From assembly GCA_022605405.1 (NCBI GenBank), contig JABYQQ010000010.1, positions 744,001 through 808,000 on the forward strand: a stretch of DNA of 64,000 nt. Direction: 5' to 3'. Position numbers and translations under genes: made by a program. The notes beneath the pieces are model-generated. The model saw nothing but the letters and a program-made list of their open reading frames with translations, was not told where the DNA came from and did not search any database. Below, in pieces: positions 1 to 12,463 of the stretch (its first letter is position 1; each line of letters begins with the position of its first letter). This stretch comes from Earliella scabrosa (taxonomy: Eukaryota; Basidiomycota; Agaricomycetes; Polyporales; Polyporaceae).

Positions 1-2
1 GC

Positions 3-62
3 AGCGAGGAGGAGATCAAGGTTGTGCTTACGAAACTGGGTGAGCTGTTAAAGTCTCTGTAG
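3..62 (+). CDS. 3' end of an upstream gene (partial)
   Basis: The frame starting at base 3 is open and ends at TAG 60-62, giving a short tail that finishes in GELLKSL. It is lysine- and leucine-rich, like the end of a helical domain. The rest of the gene lies outside the window, so no family can be named. It could be a chance open frame, but an isolated 19-codon open stretch at the edge followed by 600 noncoding bases fits a gene end. Confidence 0.35.
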   Translation, partial: SEEEIKVVLTKLGELLKSL

Positions 63-683
63 ACTGGACGTGCTGTAGAAATCATGATGTAGACTTTGGC
101 CGTTCAGCTGGCGCCGTACTGACACGCGCGAAGGACGACGGGTGAGAGTGTTCGGTCCCGTGGGGTGGGGGCCCTCCGGGGGCGCGTCGCTCGGTCAACG
201 CGTTGTGTCACGTCACGGTCACAAGGTGGCAACGTGGGTCGACGCGCGAGTGCAAAGTGAAGGTTGCTCCACGCTGCTCCCTCCACGGAAGCGGGCTCCC
301 CCAATGGACGCGGTCCCTTTGCTGCTGATAACAACGGGGCCTTTCAGGGCCTCTGGCACCCTCTGGCGTGTGCGCGGACACGGCCGCCTCATTTGCTGGA
401 GTGGTGGCGTTGCTCATTCGTGCACCGAGGCGGCCTCGCAGCGGACTCGATCGACCTCCGCTGACATCATCTCCTCCCACCATTCTCTGTGGGCGTATCG
501 TCCCGAATAGGATGTTTCTGAGAGATGACGTCTTGCTCGTCATCGGGACCGTGGTATATATACCTCGAACGTCGGGGGCCCTTGCCCAAATCACATCTCC
601 ATCCCCAACTTTCCCCACTTTGTCACGACCCACCTACTGCTACGAATAATCTCCCCGCCTAGTTTCACGACTAATACTCCATA
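63..683. promoter_or_regulatory. Intergenic region and promoter of the HAM1-like gene
   Basis: No supported gene. A clear TATA-type element (TATATATA, about 554-561) lies about 125 bp upstream of the ATG at 684 and is followed by a pyrimidine-rich stretch (596-640), as is common at fungal transcription starts. Confidence 0.5.
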
Positions 684-3600
684 ATGTCTCTCCCTCAAGC
701 TCAGAAAGATGTTGGTGACAAGCCGGCCAAGGTACGTCTTGCCTTCCCCTCTCTGTCACTCTCTTTCGGCGTGCTAACAACAGGTGGTGTAGATGTCCGT
801 CGTTGAGCCCGTCGACAAGCAGACTCAGGCGGCGGACGTCGACCGCAAGCTTCGCTTCTACGGTGTCATCAAGGCGTTCAGCGAGTCCCGCATGCCCTCC
901 AATGCGCAAATCGACAAGTTCCTCAACTACGTTCTCCAACACTCCCCCGTCGACACCCACGAACTCTCCCCCGACGGCCAGCGTCTCATTCAGGACACTC
1001 GCGATATCATAGAGACCGCCCGCACTATGGTTCAGCAAAAGAACGCCGACGAGCTCTTCCAGAACTTCATCTGGCACACGCGCGACGTCGACGTTGACCA
1101 GGCGAAGAAGGACCCGAATGAGGTGGTCCCCGTCGACAAGGAGAAGGCCAAGAACGACGGTCAAGAGGCCGTTCAACATCTCCGCACCCTCCTCTCCCTC
1201 GTCCTCACGAACGCCGAAGTCCGCAAGCTCCTCACCGACTTCTCCGTGATCGGCCGCGACATTCTCGCACGCACCGCGAGCAAGGTCGCCGAAAAGGCTC
1301 GTCCAGACGAGGAACGTCTTCGCCGCATCGACGAGTCGGCGCCCCACGACCAGTTCGTCACCGAGGGCGGCCGCCTGGTTGGTCCCGATGAGACTCCGGT
1401 GGGTATATGCGCCCTATTTGCTGCGTATTGATGCTAACAGTCCTTCAGGTGCTTGAGGCTCGCATTCCGGGTACCGGTACGACGGTCGCTCAGCATCCCC
1501 GTGAAGAGTTGGGTCACGGCGCACAGGTCACGAAGGAGAACGGCGAGGTTCAGAGTGGCGCATCGGCCATCAACGAGGCGCAGGAACGCAAGGATGCTAC
1601 GATCGAGCGTGCGAAGGTGAGTTCAGTGTTCTCGTGGTGCTCGTTGGTTTTCTAAGTTCGGTTTATCAGGTCGAGACTCAGCGTCAGAAGGGCGATCTCA
1701 ACAACGTCGTCGGGGGTGATATCGTACCCGAGGATCGTGCGGACGCTGAGGCTAAGAAGTCGGGTCTCATGGGCAAGCTTCGCGGTGTCAGGGTGCGTTG
1801 ATTGTCTACCGTGTAACGCTATTCGTCTCACCGGGTCCGTCTTATAGGACAACCTAACCGACAGAGTTCCGCAGGAGCACAAGGACCGTGCCAATGAACA
1901 TTACGATAACGCTAAGCGCGTTCTGACAGAGGACTACTTCCCTGAGGAGCGCCGTGATCAGTTCATTTACCGTGGCAAGAAGGTAGGACGCCGCGGTATG
2001 TTCGTGTATCGTGTTTTCTCACATTTGATTGGTGCAGGTCATCGTCGAATGCCAGAAGCACAAGGACTACCAGGAGTCCATCCAGTGGCTCCTCGGCTTC
2101 CTGGAAGAGTACGCTTCGCACGGCAAGACTGTTGCAAACCATGGTAAGCATTCGTATAACCCTGCTCGACTCGTATTGATCCGCAGAGCAGGCAAAGACT
2201 CCGGCCAGCAACTCAAGTCCGACTCTGCTCTTCAGCAGGCGACTTCAGAGCTTCGTACCCTTCTTGAGCGTTTCGCTAACGGCAAGAGTCTCGAAACGAT
2301 CGGTGACGCTATGCGAACCTTGTATGACGACGCCCAGAGAGACGAGGAGCTTAGGAACTGGTTCCGGTCGGTCGACAGCTATATCCGTAAGGTGAGTATC
2401 TTATGCACTTTCTGCCTTATGTAGGATTGACCTGAGTTTGGTGATAGGTTCTGCTCGAACCTGGCTTCGTCCTCGAGCCGCAATGTAACAATGAGGCAAA
2501 TGCGCTACGCGAAAATGGTCGCCAGTTCTACGACGAGAAGTACAAAGGTCACTTCGACAACCTTTTCAACGCCGCTGGCGACTGGTTCCGGGCACTCGGC
2601 GAGGACCCACTCAACAAACGGTTCGTGCGCTAATAATGCGGGACTTACAAATTACTGACCACCTTCCATTGCAACAGCTTCGGTGAGGATTGGGCTCGCC
2701 TCACGAAGGACCTGCTGTTCGACAGCGAGGGCAGTCTCAAATTCAAGCCCGACTTGTGGATGGACATTCGTAAAGTCATTTTGCCCAGCATTATCGAGCA
2801 GGTAAGGAGGGCTCGTTTCTATCGTCTGAGGCACATGTTTACGATATCTTGTCAGGTCGGTTACATCCCGATTCCGCGTATTGAGTACACCGACGAGGTA
2901 CTCGACCTTGTCATCGAGAATTTGGCGCTGTCCGGACGCAACCTCTTCCCCAACATCGTCAGCATGGAGGCACACAACTTCGTCAAGTTCAGCCCCTACA
3001 ACGCGATCAAGTTAGTTAGCTCGATGTCTCTTTGCTACTTACATGCTAACCCGTGCATCTTCAGGGATGAGAATCACCACGAGTTCGTTCTCACGCTTGG
3101 CCAAATCCAAGCTGATATGCGCGACGTTGCGTTCTACTTCAAGAAGAAGAGCGGCTTCCCTAAACTCTCCGACTCTGGCTTGGCCGACGTCTTGCTCGGT
3201 GGCGAGGGTCTGACCATTACTGCCCATGTCGTCTCCGCAGACAAAGACCGTTCTAGCGTTTTCAAGGTTAAGAACGTCAATGTCAAGGTTGGAACCCTCA
3301 AGTTCTCGATTCGCGACTCGAAGCACGACATCCTGTACAAGACCTTGCGCCCACTCGCCACTGGTCTCGTCAAGAAACAGCTCCAGAAGGCCATCACAGA
3401 TGCGATCACCACGGGTCTCGAATATGTCGACGGGCAGCTCGTTGGTGTTCGCGACCGGATGGACGAGGCCAAGGCTTCCGAAGACAAGTCGCGCACTCAG
3501 GTTCTACAGGACGTGAGTGTTCTCATCGCCTTTTGCTTTGCAGCCGATTGCTGACACAGCCCCATGATATTGACAGCTGTTCAAACGCAATAAAGACGAG

Positions 3601-3834
3601 GCGCAGTCCATCAAGTCGAAGGCTGATGAGAAGGGCTCGCACTTCAAGATTGTCTCGCGCCGCGACTCCGCATTGCTGCCTCAGCAGGGTCACCCCGCTG
3701 GGTGGATCAACCGCACGCAAGAACGCGAAGACGCTGCTCTTCGTGGGCAAGATTGGCGCAGTGACGCGTAAGTCGTCTGATCGTGTGCACCCAAACCTCG
3801 TACTAACGAAGCTTTCAGTTTCACCGTCGTCTAG
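684..3834 (+). CDS. HAM1-like protein (fungal TULIP/BPI-like family), 831 aa, 13 exons
   Basis: Thirteen exons join in frame: 684-731, 793-1398, 1449-1616, 1670-1792, 1848-1982, 2038-2143, 2189-2391, 2448-2620, 2678-2801, 2856-3010, 3065-3512, 3577-3767 and 3819-3834. All introns are GT..AG and 45-65 nt long. The 831-aa product has a charged helical N-terminal part (about residues 20-350) and a C-terminal part rich in alternating strands. This matches the fungal HAM1-like two-part family (HAM1 N and C domains, formerly DUF5923/DUF4449), thought to have a lipid-binding TULIP-like fold; the molecular role is unknown. There is no signal peptide. The start at 684 is preferred over the ATG at 793 because the 48-nt first exon splices in frame and sits below a TATA box. 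The family name is from memory; the gene model itself is strong. Confidence 0.75.
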
Positions 3835-4182
3835 GGTCTGTCGTGACATACGTGATCTTGATTCTTGCATCATCGCCGTAATGCCGTTTCTTGCGACCTT
3901 TCATACCTTTCTCATATCGCGATACGTTCTTCACTCTTCGGATCCATACCCTATCATGTAGATTACTCCCGTATGACTTGCCTGTATCGTACATGGACTC
4001 CAGTTAGTCAGATTTCATACCTTCGCCTCAGACGTTCCTCGTCCTCGTCCTCGCTCCCGACACACGCCCAACGGTGATACAAAGGCTGCATTGATCCTCT
4101 AACTTCGTACAACATCATAATCGCACATACATGTCGTCCCGGGAGATGCAATTGGCATCCTCTTCCGTGCTGCGTCGCGTAC
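3835..4182. other. Intergenic region between convergent genes
   Basis: Tail-to-tail spacer between the HAM1-like gene and the minus-strand PAH gene. Nothing beyond probable 3' UTRs is seen. Confidence 0.5.
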
Positions 4183-4632
4183 TCATGCCCAGCTGAAGAC
4201 CCGGAGTACATAACCCGTACCATCGGGGACCCACTGCCGCACGCCCCCTATCAAGGGCTGCGAGATAACTTTGAGTCTGTACCCAGTGGGTAAGAACTCG
4301 TTGAAGCGGGTCACCAGCGACGGGTGCTCCCAAAACAAGCTGGCTACGTCCACCATTAGGCTTGCGATGGTCCCACTATTACATATGAGAGCACGTAGAG
4401 ACGAGGGCAAGTGATATGGGACCTACCGCCCTTGCTGGAAGTCCTCCAGTGCGCTCATCAAGGCGTTGTACCTGGTGGTGTCGCCGGGATACGCGTTGCG
4501 CACCGCTTGCAGGTACCGCATTGCGGAGGACGGGTCGCTGGAGGCGAGGGAGTGCTGGTTGGCGCGCGGGGGATCCTCGGGAGGCCGCCCGACGACCGCG
4601 AGGTTGAGGCCGGTACGGATTCGTGAAGTCAT
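4183..4632 (-). CDS. Small stand-alone PAH-domain protein a, 132 aa (Sin3-type fold)
   Basis: Two exons (4632-4427 and 4375-4183) join in frame. The product carries one paired amphipathic helix domain at about residues 37-110: helix 1 AMRYLQAVRNAYP, helix 2 YNALMSALEDF, then after the intron VASLFWEHPSLVTRFNEFLP. This is the same order of motifs as Sin3 PAH domains, where the groove binds short helices of transcription repressors. The protein lacks the other PAH copies and the histone-deacetylase interaction region of Sin3. The intron splits the domain between helix 2 and helix 3, as in the other PAH genes here. A TATA-like box (GCATATAAGC, read on the minus strand) lies near 4812-4820. Role unknown; it could compete with Sin3 for partners (inference). 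Confidence 0.75.
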
Positions 4633-5207
4633 TTCAGGCGAGTATTAGTTGGACCTTAGACTAGAGAGACTAGGTTAGGGAACTGTGGGAGCAAGTTGGT
4701 GAGCGTGCGTGCGTGCGTGAGTGATGGTCTTGGTGTGCAGCACTCACCGGAAGGCTCTGTGTAGAGCGTGAGGATCTCAGGATGATCGAGGTGACTGGAA
4801 CAGTGGGTGGGGGCTTATATGCCTGGGTGGAGGAGAACGAAGGGTATTGTGAGCGAGGCGGAGATAGACGATTCACCTTGCGCTGTAGAGAAAGAACTCG
4901 ATGCGGTGTGAACGGGTGGGAAACGGTAACGCGAGAAGTGGTTGCTAGACTAAGGGAGCGACGTGTGGTTATCGCTCGTTATGTGCGCATTGACGAAAGA
5001 GCTGTTCGTGTACGAGGATGCCATCAGCGAATTAGATCGTTTGACCTTTGGAGTTCGCCACTCACCTTTCGTCGCGGTGGCCACCCTGTGCCGTAGAACT
5101 CACCTTTGTCCGAATTGGGCTGTGGCCACCACACATTGACCATTCAAGCTCGGTGATTACATTTGACTGGTAAAGAGCTAGACGATACAATGACGACGAG
5201 TCCACGA
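4633..5207. promoter_or_regulatory. Promoter region of PAH gene a
   Basis: No gene. It contains a short GTGC/GTGA-rich run (about 4700-4725) and the TATA-like element of the downstream minus-strand PAH gene at about 4812-4820. Confidence 0.4.
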
Positions 5208-5606
5208 TTACCAATACAACGGAGAGACTTTCAGAGTGACCCGTCCATCGGGGTCTGCTTGCAGCCAGGACCCGGCGGCCATGAAGATAGAGAACCCAAC
5301 GACGAGATGAGGATGATCCTCGAAGAGCACGCTGACGCGTTTCGCGACCTCGGAAACACCGATCCTGGGTGGGGCGGAGGCAAAGGTCGTTAACGCAATG
5401 CATGGAATGGAGCGATTGGTCCGAAAGACTTACGCATTGCAACGGAAAGCTGCCATGGTCTGTAGGAACTCATTGTATGTTTCGGGGTTGTCCGCGAACG
5501 CGGCTTTGACGAGGTCGAGGAAGGTCAGAGCGTCTGTGACTCGGAACTCCGGCTGGCCTGAGGACGGCGCGGTCGGCCTCGCGGGAGTTGAAGCTGTAGC
5601 AGGCAT
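5208..5606 (-). CDS. Small stand-alone PAH-domain protein b, 109 aa
   Basis: Exons 5606-5434 and 5364-5208 join in frame. After a proline/threonine-rich start comes a single PAH domain: DALTFLDLVKAAF, YNEFLQTM, then VSVLFEDHPHLVVGFSIFM. It ends with a short strand-like tail (DPDGRVTLKVSP) that is also seen in PAH protein c. The intron position is the same as in PAH gene a. A minus-strand TATAAAGG element lies at about 5767-5775. The gene is in tandem with gene a on the same strand and is probably a divergent duplicate. It is too small to be Sin3 itself. The function of stand-alone PAH proteins is not established. Confidence 0.75.
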
Positions 5607-7000
5607 GGTAAAAATGCGAGACGGGGAGCTGGGAGTAGCAGGCTGTCAGCGCTAGCTCTGTATAATGTGTAGCAGGATTACGGGATTGTAGGAAGACGAC
5701 TCACTCCGGAACTCGAATGTCGAGAGCGTGAGCGTGGAGGTAGCCTCTCGACTGAGGTACTCGACCTATCCTTTATACACGCACAGCGGGGCTTTGATGG
5801 TGACCGCGAATGAAAACTCACAATTGGGTATGGAGGTATAGTGAGCAGGTAGAACATAGGTCAATAGACGTGGGATAAGCCGTGGTTCTGATTATCCTCC
5901 GGGGTGCTTCATACAATGGAGCCAACATGGTGTTGTCTATACTTACGCCGAAGGCTTTGAGAACCTCTTGCAGCATGAGGTCTGGTGACAGGGTTGCTGA
6001 TGTACCCCCGTTGGGCGGCTGGTCACTTCCTGGATGAAACTCGTCCGCCAGTCGCCCGTTGACGACTCGCAAAAGTCACGAATCAGGGTGGCCCCACGTC
6101 CTTTCCAGATATGGCCCGTAAGGACGGCGTTGTATGATTTCATCAACGCATGGAACTGGCTGCACATTGGGATCTCTACTAGTCGGAAGGCATCAGACGC
6201 TGAAGTTCAGCGAGGTTCAACGTTGACTTGGGGGTGGATGATTAGGTACTTACTACGTGTAATGAGTGGCCTGAACACGTCACGGACACGTCTGCGATTC
6301 GGCGAGGGAGGTTACGGTTCCGATCTATACGCAAATGCTTGATCCGGAACTGGGAAGCTAGAGGAGCTGAATCATCAGTGAATGGTGCAAGCTCCCAACG
6401 CCGAGGACTATCGTTTCGGGACTTTTCATGTACTTGAACAGTTGAACCTGAAATTCCGCGTATAGGCACTGAAGTCTGCGCTGGACGCGATTCGAGATTG
6501 CAAATTGTGAAGAACGTCTCGGCCATGAGGTCGGTCTTGACTACATAGTGTCGGACGTTACCCGGAGACTGCGCGGGCGGGACGATAGCCACGGTGGGTA
6601 TGATCATTGGAGGCCACAAGGAGATGACCCATAGGCGCCTTCTCTCGATGGATTAGGGTTGTCTCGCGTGGGAACGATGCGAGAAGATGGGATGAGCGTG
6701 GGAAGACGATGCGGACAATCGTGCCTGAACACTCAATATCCCATCCCAGCTTGTCCCCAAAGCTCGCCATCTCCTCCCCCGACCCCTCCGGCCCCAAGCC
6801 CCCTCCGGCCACCGTCCACGTCGCCAGCGACGCCTGCGGTACAACGCCCAACGTCTGTCTTTCAGACCCGCTGCGCTGCGCAGCCAGATTGGCTCGACTT
6901 CGCTCACCTGCTCGCGCCGGGCGCTGCGCACCGCTGCTACATTACATTACCCCGGCCCTGACTCTCCCCCACCGCTTGCCACTCCCCGACTTCCCCCACG
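5607..7000. other. Region with a possible unrecognised minus-strand gene; upstream part of the protease gene
   Basis: Minus-strand reading frames at 6620-6242 (ending in a donor-like GTAAGT) and 6167-5943, plus one ending in a donor at about 5952, could be exons of one gene. I recognise no family and cannot join them with confidence. 6660-7000 is the likely promoter and 5' UTR of the ubiquitin protease and is C-rich. Confidence 0.25.
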
Positions 7001-10000
7001 ATGATGAAGAACAAGAGCAAGCAGACTCCTCAAGACCTCTACCGGGAGAAGAAACGGCGCGAGGAGGAGGAGAAGGATGCCAGCCTTCCACCCGGTTTCA
7101 TCAACCATGGCAACACTTGCTTCATGAACTCTACTCTGCAAGGGGTGCGCGCCCTATCTCCGGAAAGCTTGTTCGACTCGGTCATTGACTCTATGCATGC
7201 AGCTTCTCGCAACACGCCCATTACACGACCTCGTCCATTTCCAAACCCTATCACCGTCTCTACTGCCTGCACAGGGCTCATCCATCCTTGCCCGGAGATC
7301 ACCCCAACTCACTAACGCTCATGGCCTGGGCGGTCCTTACGAACTCGAGTGGACAGAGGGCATGCCACTCGGCGACATCTTCATCACCATCATGAAGAAA
7401 GCATGGGCCCTGCAGGATGCGAAGCGGAGGGAGAGCATGAGCCCGAAGTGAGTACTTGTTCACTTGTTCACTTCCCCCGGTGACCAGGGAGATGCGTCTG
7501 GGGCCACATCTTCCTGTTCGCAACTTCGCATCCGCACCCACTGGCGTAGCGCGAAGGGGGTTACTGTGCTGTTAATACGCCGCCCAGCTCTTCGAACTCC
7601 CTCCGTGTCTCGCATGATATCACCGCGTCGGGATTATGCTCCTAAGAGCGCGGTGTATCACCGCCTAAGCTTAAGACACGCACAGTGTCGCGTCGTGCAC
7701 TCATGGTATCGCGCTCGAGCGAGCTGGGTGATACGAGTGGGAAACCCCGCCCACAGTGGAGTGGTCTCCAAACGATCGCGCACCGCTCTTCTTCGGGGTT
7801 CCCTCTCGCCGGTGGCTTGCGTTTTCGTAATGCGAACACAGAGGCGAGAGTGCCCAGCACGCGTTCGGGACACGTTCCGGGGACGTCGATGCCAAGCAGA
7901 CAGGCAAACATTCAGTCGGTGCTGACCACATGTCTTCACAGAGAGATCCTCACGACAATAGGGCGGAAATATGATCAATATCTTGACTTCCGGCAACAGG
8001 ATGCTCACGAGTTTCTGCGGCATATGTTGGACGCCATGCGCATGGAGGAGCTTGATGTGAGTCATCTCTTTACTCTTTTTAGTCATGGCACTTCGGCATG
8101 TCGAAACCCCCTGCGTGTGGGATGGCATCGACCTGGGGATTAGTGCGACTTTGCGAGTGTTGAGATAAGCGAAGGCTTTGGGTATCCTTCCCTCGCACGC
8201 ACGGACAGCCGGAGATGGCTCTTCGGCATCATCGGCCTCGCTCTTCGCTCCTGAATCCCACTCACCATGCTGTAGATAATCAAGAAACGTCAACCGCCGC
8301 CGCCGAAGACAAAACGCAAACGGCCGCGCCGTGATGCCGACTCGACCGTTGCGTCACCGCCGCTGCCTTCCCCTTCCCTTCCTCTCTCCGAGACGCCTTC
8401 TCTACCCCCGACTTCCCCGCAGCCGGATCTCAACCGCCCCCTGCCCCCGGCACCGCACGAGGAGGAGAAGCTGGAGTCGTTCGTCGACATGCTCTTCGGC
8501 GGCCAGCTCGCAAGCATCCTGGTGTGCGAGAAATGCAAGAAGATCTCGGTCACGCACGAGGACTTCAATGACCTCAGCCTGAGCATCAAGCCCGAGGACT
8601 ACGTCAAGGGCCGCAAGCGCGACCGGATCAAGAAGATCGCCCGCAAACTGCGCATACGCCCCCCGGCCGCTGGAACCGCGCACGACAGCACGACAGGGAG
8701 TGGGAGCGGGAGCAGGGGGCGGGGTGTGTGGCGGGCGTCGTCGATGCCCGCGAGTCCTGTGCGGAGGAGCTCAGAGGCCGCTGCGGAGGAAGAGGAGCCG
8801 CCGACGAGTGTGGACCCGAGGAGGCGGAGTTTTGATCACCCAGGCGAGGAGGATGAGGCGAGGGATGTGGTGAGAGAGATGGCGGGGTCGAGCTCCGGGC
8901 CATCAGGGATTCAGTCCGCAATAGCGGAAACTGAAGAGGAGACATGCGCGGAGGGTGCGGATGGAGCGGAGGGGCCAGAGGCGGAGGGAGGACAGAAGGC
9001 GGATGAGTGGACGAACGTCGAGGCGGAGCCTAATGGTGTTACCGTCGACGAGAAGGGGCGCGAGAAGAGCGGGAAGGACAAGAGCGACGCGTGGGGCAAG
9101 CTCGCGCGCCGGATCAGCGTCTCGATGAAGCTGAGCAACAAGGACAAGGACAAGGATAAGGACAAGGACTCGCGTCCGTCCAGTCGCACAGGGCAGCGCG
9201 GGCGCAAGTCCGAGACCAAGGACCCGAAGCGCGTCAGCGAGCCTCGGTCGCCACGGACAGGCTCGCTCGCTCCTGGTGCGTCAGTCCACGATCCCCCTTC
9301 CGATAACGGCGAGACGTCCGACGCCGGCAAGACAAGGGCGTCCTCTCCTGTACCCGCGTCCCCACGATTACCTGCCTCGTTCGTGCAACGACCCTCTAGC
9401 TCAAGACGGTCGTCCGCCAATCCCTTCAAGCAACGCTCACATCCCGACGGCGTAGCCAAATCTCCAGTCGCGCCACGAATGTCAGAAGAGGAGACTGCGT
9501 ACCTCCGGCGTGTGCTCGCAGACGTCCATCCCGTCACCGGCAATCCACTATCCATTCTTCAGCAGGCGTTCACAGGAGCGGTAGGCGGGGCGGGTGCCAT
9601 CGGCCAGACTGCGCTCGTGACGCAGACGCTGTGGGCGAAGCTGGGACACCTTCCGGGCGTCGAGGAGTGCCTGCGGATGTTCACCGCTGTGGAGATTCTG
9701 GACGGGGAGAACATGGTCGGGTGCCACCGGTGTTGGAAGATCGCGAACGGGACGTACCAGCCGCACTTGCGCGGGAACGGGGGGATCGTGCCCGAGGACG
9801 ACTCGGACAGCGAGAGCGAGGAGGACAGCGACGACTCGTCTGGCAACTCTGACCAGGGCGCCGCCAAGCCCCCAGCAGACAGTACAGGGTCTCCTGTTCC
9901 TCCGAAGACTCCACCAGGGCTGGGCGAGGGGGACGATGGGACAGTCTCCTCTCCGGATCTGAGCAGTGGGCGCGTCTCACCTGCATCAACCTCGTTGGTC

Positions 10001-11222
10001 TCGACCGTCGTGACGCAGGCTTCAAGCACCCCGGACGACTCGACGTCTATCTCGTCAGCACCTACGACTGTCACCATCCCTCCCTCACCTCCTGCAATAC
10101 CGCCGACTCACGGTCGCAAGGAGAGCGTGTTGTCTCCGAGCACCTTCGGCGGGCTGCCGATCCCCCAGATCTCAACCACCGAACCTGATTCGCCCGAAGC
10201 TCTGACGACAGCTCCGCCCATCTCTCGGGATCCACTCCATCGGACGTGGTCTTCAACGCGAGCCGTGATTGGTTTGTCGCTCTCGGACGACTCGCTGCTT
10301 ACCCCTAAAGGCCGCCGGCGCGGGCGTTCGAAAGGCAAAAAGGACGGTACGGAGGACAGCAGCACGAGCTCGGAAGACGAGTACGACGACTCCGCGAGCG
10401 ACACCTCTGCCCCTACGTCTGTCTGCTCGGACGGTTCCGCCTCCCCCTCGGTCTCGCCGAGGTCGTCGGTGGAGAAGCTCTCGGATACCCAGCTACCGTC
10501 CCCGCTCGCGTCGCCCAAGCTGAACGGCAAGCCGACGCACCTGGTGCAGGAGAAGAAGGTCCCGCGTTCGAAGCAGGTCGTGCTGCGGCGGATGTACAAG
10601 CGGTATCTGATCAGCACGCCGCCGCCGATCCTCGTCATCCACCTCAAGCGCTTCCAGCAGACGAGCAAGACGCACGCCGTGTCGCTCTCGGGCGGGTTCA
10701 AGAAGCTGGACGAGTTCGTCGCGTTCCCCGAGTACCTCGACCTTGCGCCGTTCCTCGCGCCGAAGAGGGAGGACTTCACGCACGAGAAGGTGGAGAAAGA
10801 GAAGGAGAGGGAGAAGAAGGGGAAGCACACGCAGGAACGGTGCATGTACCGCTTGTATGCGGTCGTGGTGCATATTGGCAACATGGTGAGTGTCCAGTTC
10901 GTCGTTCAAACCTATTATCCGTTGTGCTCATTGTCTTCCCTATGCTCAGCTCGGTGGCCACTACATCGCGTACACTGCGCTTCCTCCAAGCACCCCTTCT
11001 CGCACTTCTGAACCGCTGAACTCAGAATCTGAAAAGGCCGCATCGTCCCCCACTCCACCTCCTCCGGCGAGGGCCGACTCGCGGACAAGTCACTCTTCTT
11101 CGGCTGACAGTGAGCGACCGCCCCGGCAGTGGGCGTACATCAGCGACACCGTCGTCAGGCTCACTACTCTCGAGGAGGTTCTAAAGGCCAAAGCGTACAT
11201 CTGCATGTACGAACGTGTTTAA
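7001..11222 (+). CDS. Ubiquitin-specific protease (UBP/USP family), 1128 aa
   Basis: Exons 7001-7144, 7203-7447, 7942-8056, 8276-10885 and 10950-11222 join in frame. The product is a cysteine protease that removes ubiquitin from proteins. The Cys box is FINHGNTCFMNS with catalytic Cys40. The QQDAHEFLRHMLDA motif follows. A CxxC pair (CEKCKK) and a later CHRC form the usual zinc-finger-like fingers. The core HLKRFQ strand and the His box LGGHYIAYT (His1042) come late, followed by the Asp box WAYISD. Between the two halves lies about 480 residues of low-complexity Ser/Pro/Asp/Glu/Lys sequence, including an alternating Lys-Asp run. The layout resembles USP16/45-like enzymes. Intron 2 (7448-7941, 494 nt) is far longer than the others, though it splices in frame. 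Confidence is high for the family and moderate for the subfamily. Confidence 0.9.
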
Positions 11223-11803
11223 ACCATTCGCCCTCGATTCTTCCGGATGTCCGACTGCATCACCTCCTTCGATACCCAACGCGCGCCGCTCCCGCGTCCT
11301 TCGCTACTCCGCTTGGATAGGCTGCGCCACCCCATACCATCCTGCCCCCCATACGCACCTATTCTACAGTATCCCTGCAACTGACACTTTGTGACACACC
11401 TGCTTCCCGCACATACAGACGACACCCCAATCCATACTCTAACATCAATGTATAGTACACCTAACTTATCCCACACGTACCGCGCATTTGTTAGAGTCAT
11501 CTGTAGGCTATACCTGTACCCTAGCACGTTGCACGTCTATTGATTTCTGTTCTGTACACCGGAACTGCTATCGGTCCGTCTTTGGATTCCTCTGCTTTGG
11601 GGCTGTTCGGCACGACTTCTCGCAGGGTACCCGTGTGATCCCGCATGCCAGTGGACATGGACAAGATCTCCGATTTCCGACGCTCTTTCGCCGCCGACGG
11701 TTGCTGACGGGCCCGAGACCTAGGTGAGTCATGAACGCATGTCTCGTCTACACGTAGCTATAAAGGGCTTGACCTCGCTCACTGACTTGTATCATCCCCC
11801 AGC
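11223..11803. promoter_or_regulatory. Spacer and promoter of PAH gene c
   Basis: No supported gene. A TATAAAGG element at 11759-11766 lies about 40 bp upstream of the ATG at 11804. Confidence 0.5.
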
Positions 11804-12150
11804 ATGTCTGCGGCTACCGAACCTCAGTATAACATCTCAGGCGCGCTTCGCTACCTCGACACCGTGAAAGCCACGTTCGCGGACAGCCCCGAATCGTACG
11901 ATGCGTTCCTACAGATCATGACTGACTTCAGGAATGAAGTGTAAGTGTCTACATCCAATATACCGTCCTCGGTGCTGATGTGTCTCCCAGAATTGATGTT
12001 CGTGGGGTGGCGGACAGGATCATCACGCTTTTCGAGGGCCATCCTGACCTCATCGCTGGGTTCAATGTCTATCTGCCCCCTGGGCACAGGTTGGAGGCCG
12101 GTGACGATGGTCGGATTGTCCTGAGGGTTCCTCCTCTATCTGCACTGTAA
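11804..12150 (+). CDS. Small stand-alone PAH-domain protein c, 98 aa
   Basis: Exons 11804-11940 and 11991-12150 join in frame with a 50-nt intron. Nearly the whole protein is one PAH domain: ALRYLDTVKATF, YDAFLQIMTDF, then the near-canonical second half IITLFEGHPDLIAGFNVYLP followed by GHRLE. It ends with a short DDGRIVLRV strand like protein b. Of the small PAH genes here, this is closest to genuine Sin3 PAH sequence. A TATA box close upstream suggests it is transcribed. No DNA-binding or catalytic domain is present. It may act as a small decoy for Sin3 ligands, but that is inference. Confidence 0.8.
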
Positions 12151-12463
12151 TAGCACTAGTAAACAGACATCTCAACAACGTTGACACGGAACACATAAGC
12201 GCTACTGTGGGTCCTCCCATGTCCTTCCGCCGCCGTGGCCTATTCAAATCGCTGTCATCGGCCAAATTGATGCTCGCCGCCGAGCAGGCTACGCACAGCC
12301 TACGGCAATCTGTATGGTGACGAGCACAGATCATACCACTCAGCCCACCGCGAGGACGCCTGTATTGATACGAAATGTCGTTACAAGCTCTCCGCTGCGC
12401 ATGCACGCACCAGTGCGCCGAGCAACAAAGTGCCAGTGATCGATGCGACGCACGGCAGCCTCG
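12151..12463. other. Spacer, nothing seen
   Basis: Tail-to-tail spacer between PAH gene c and the kinase pseudogene. No gene or repeat recognised. Confidence 0.4.
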
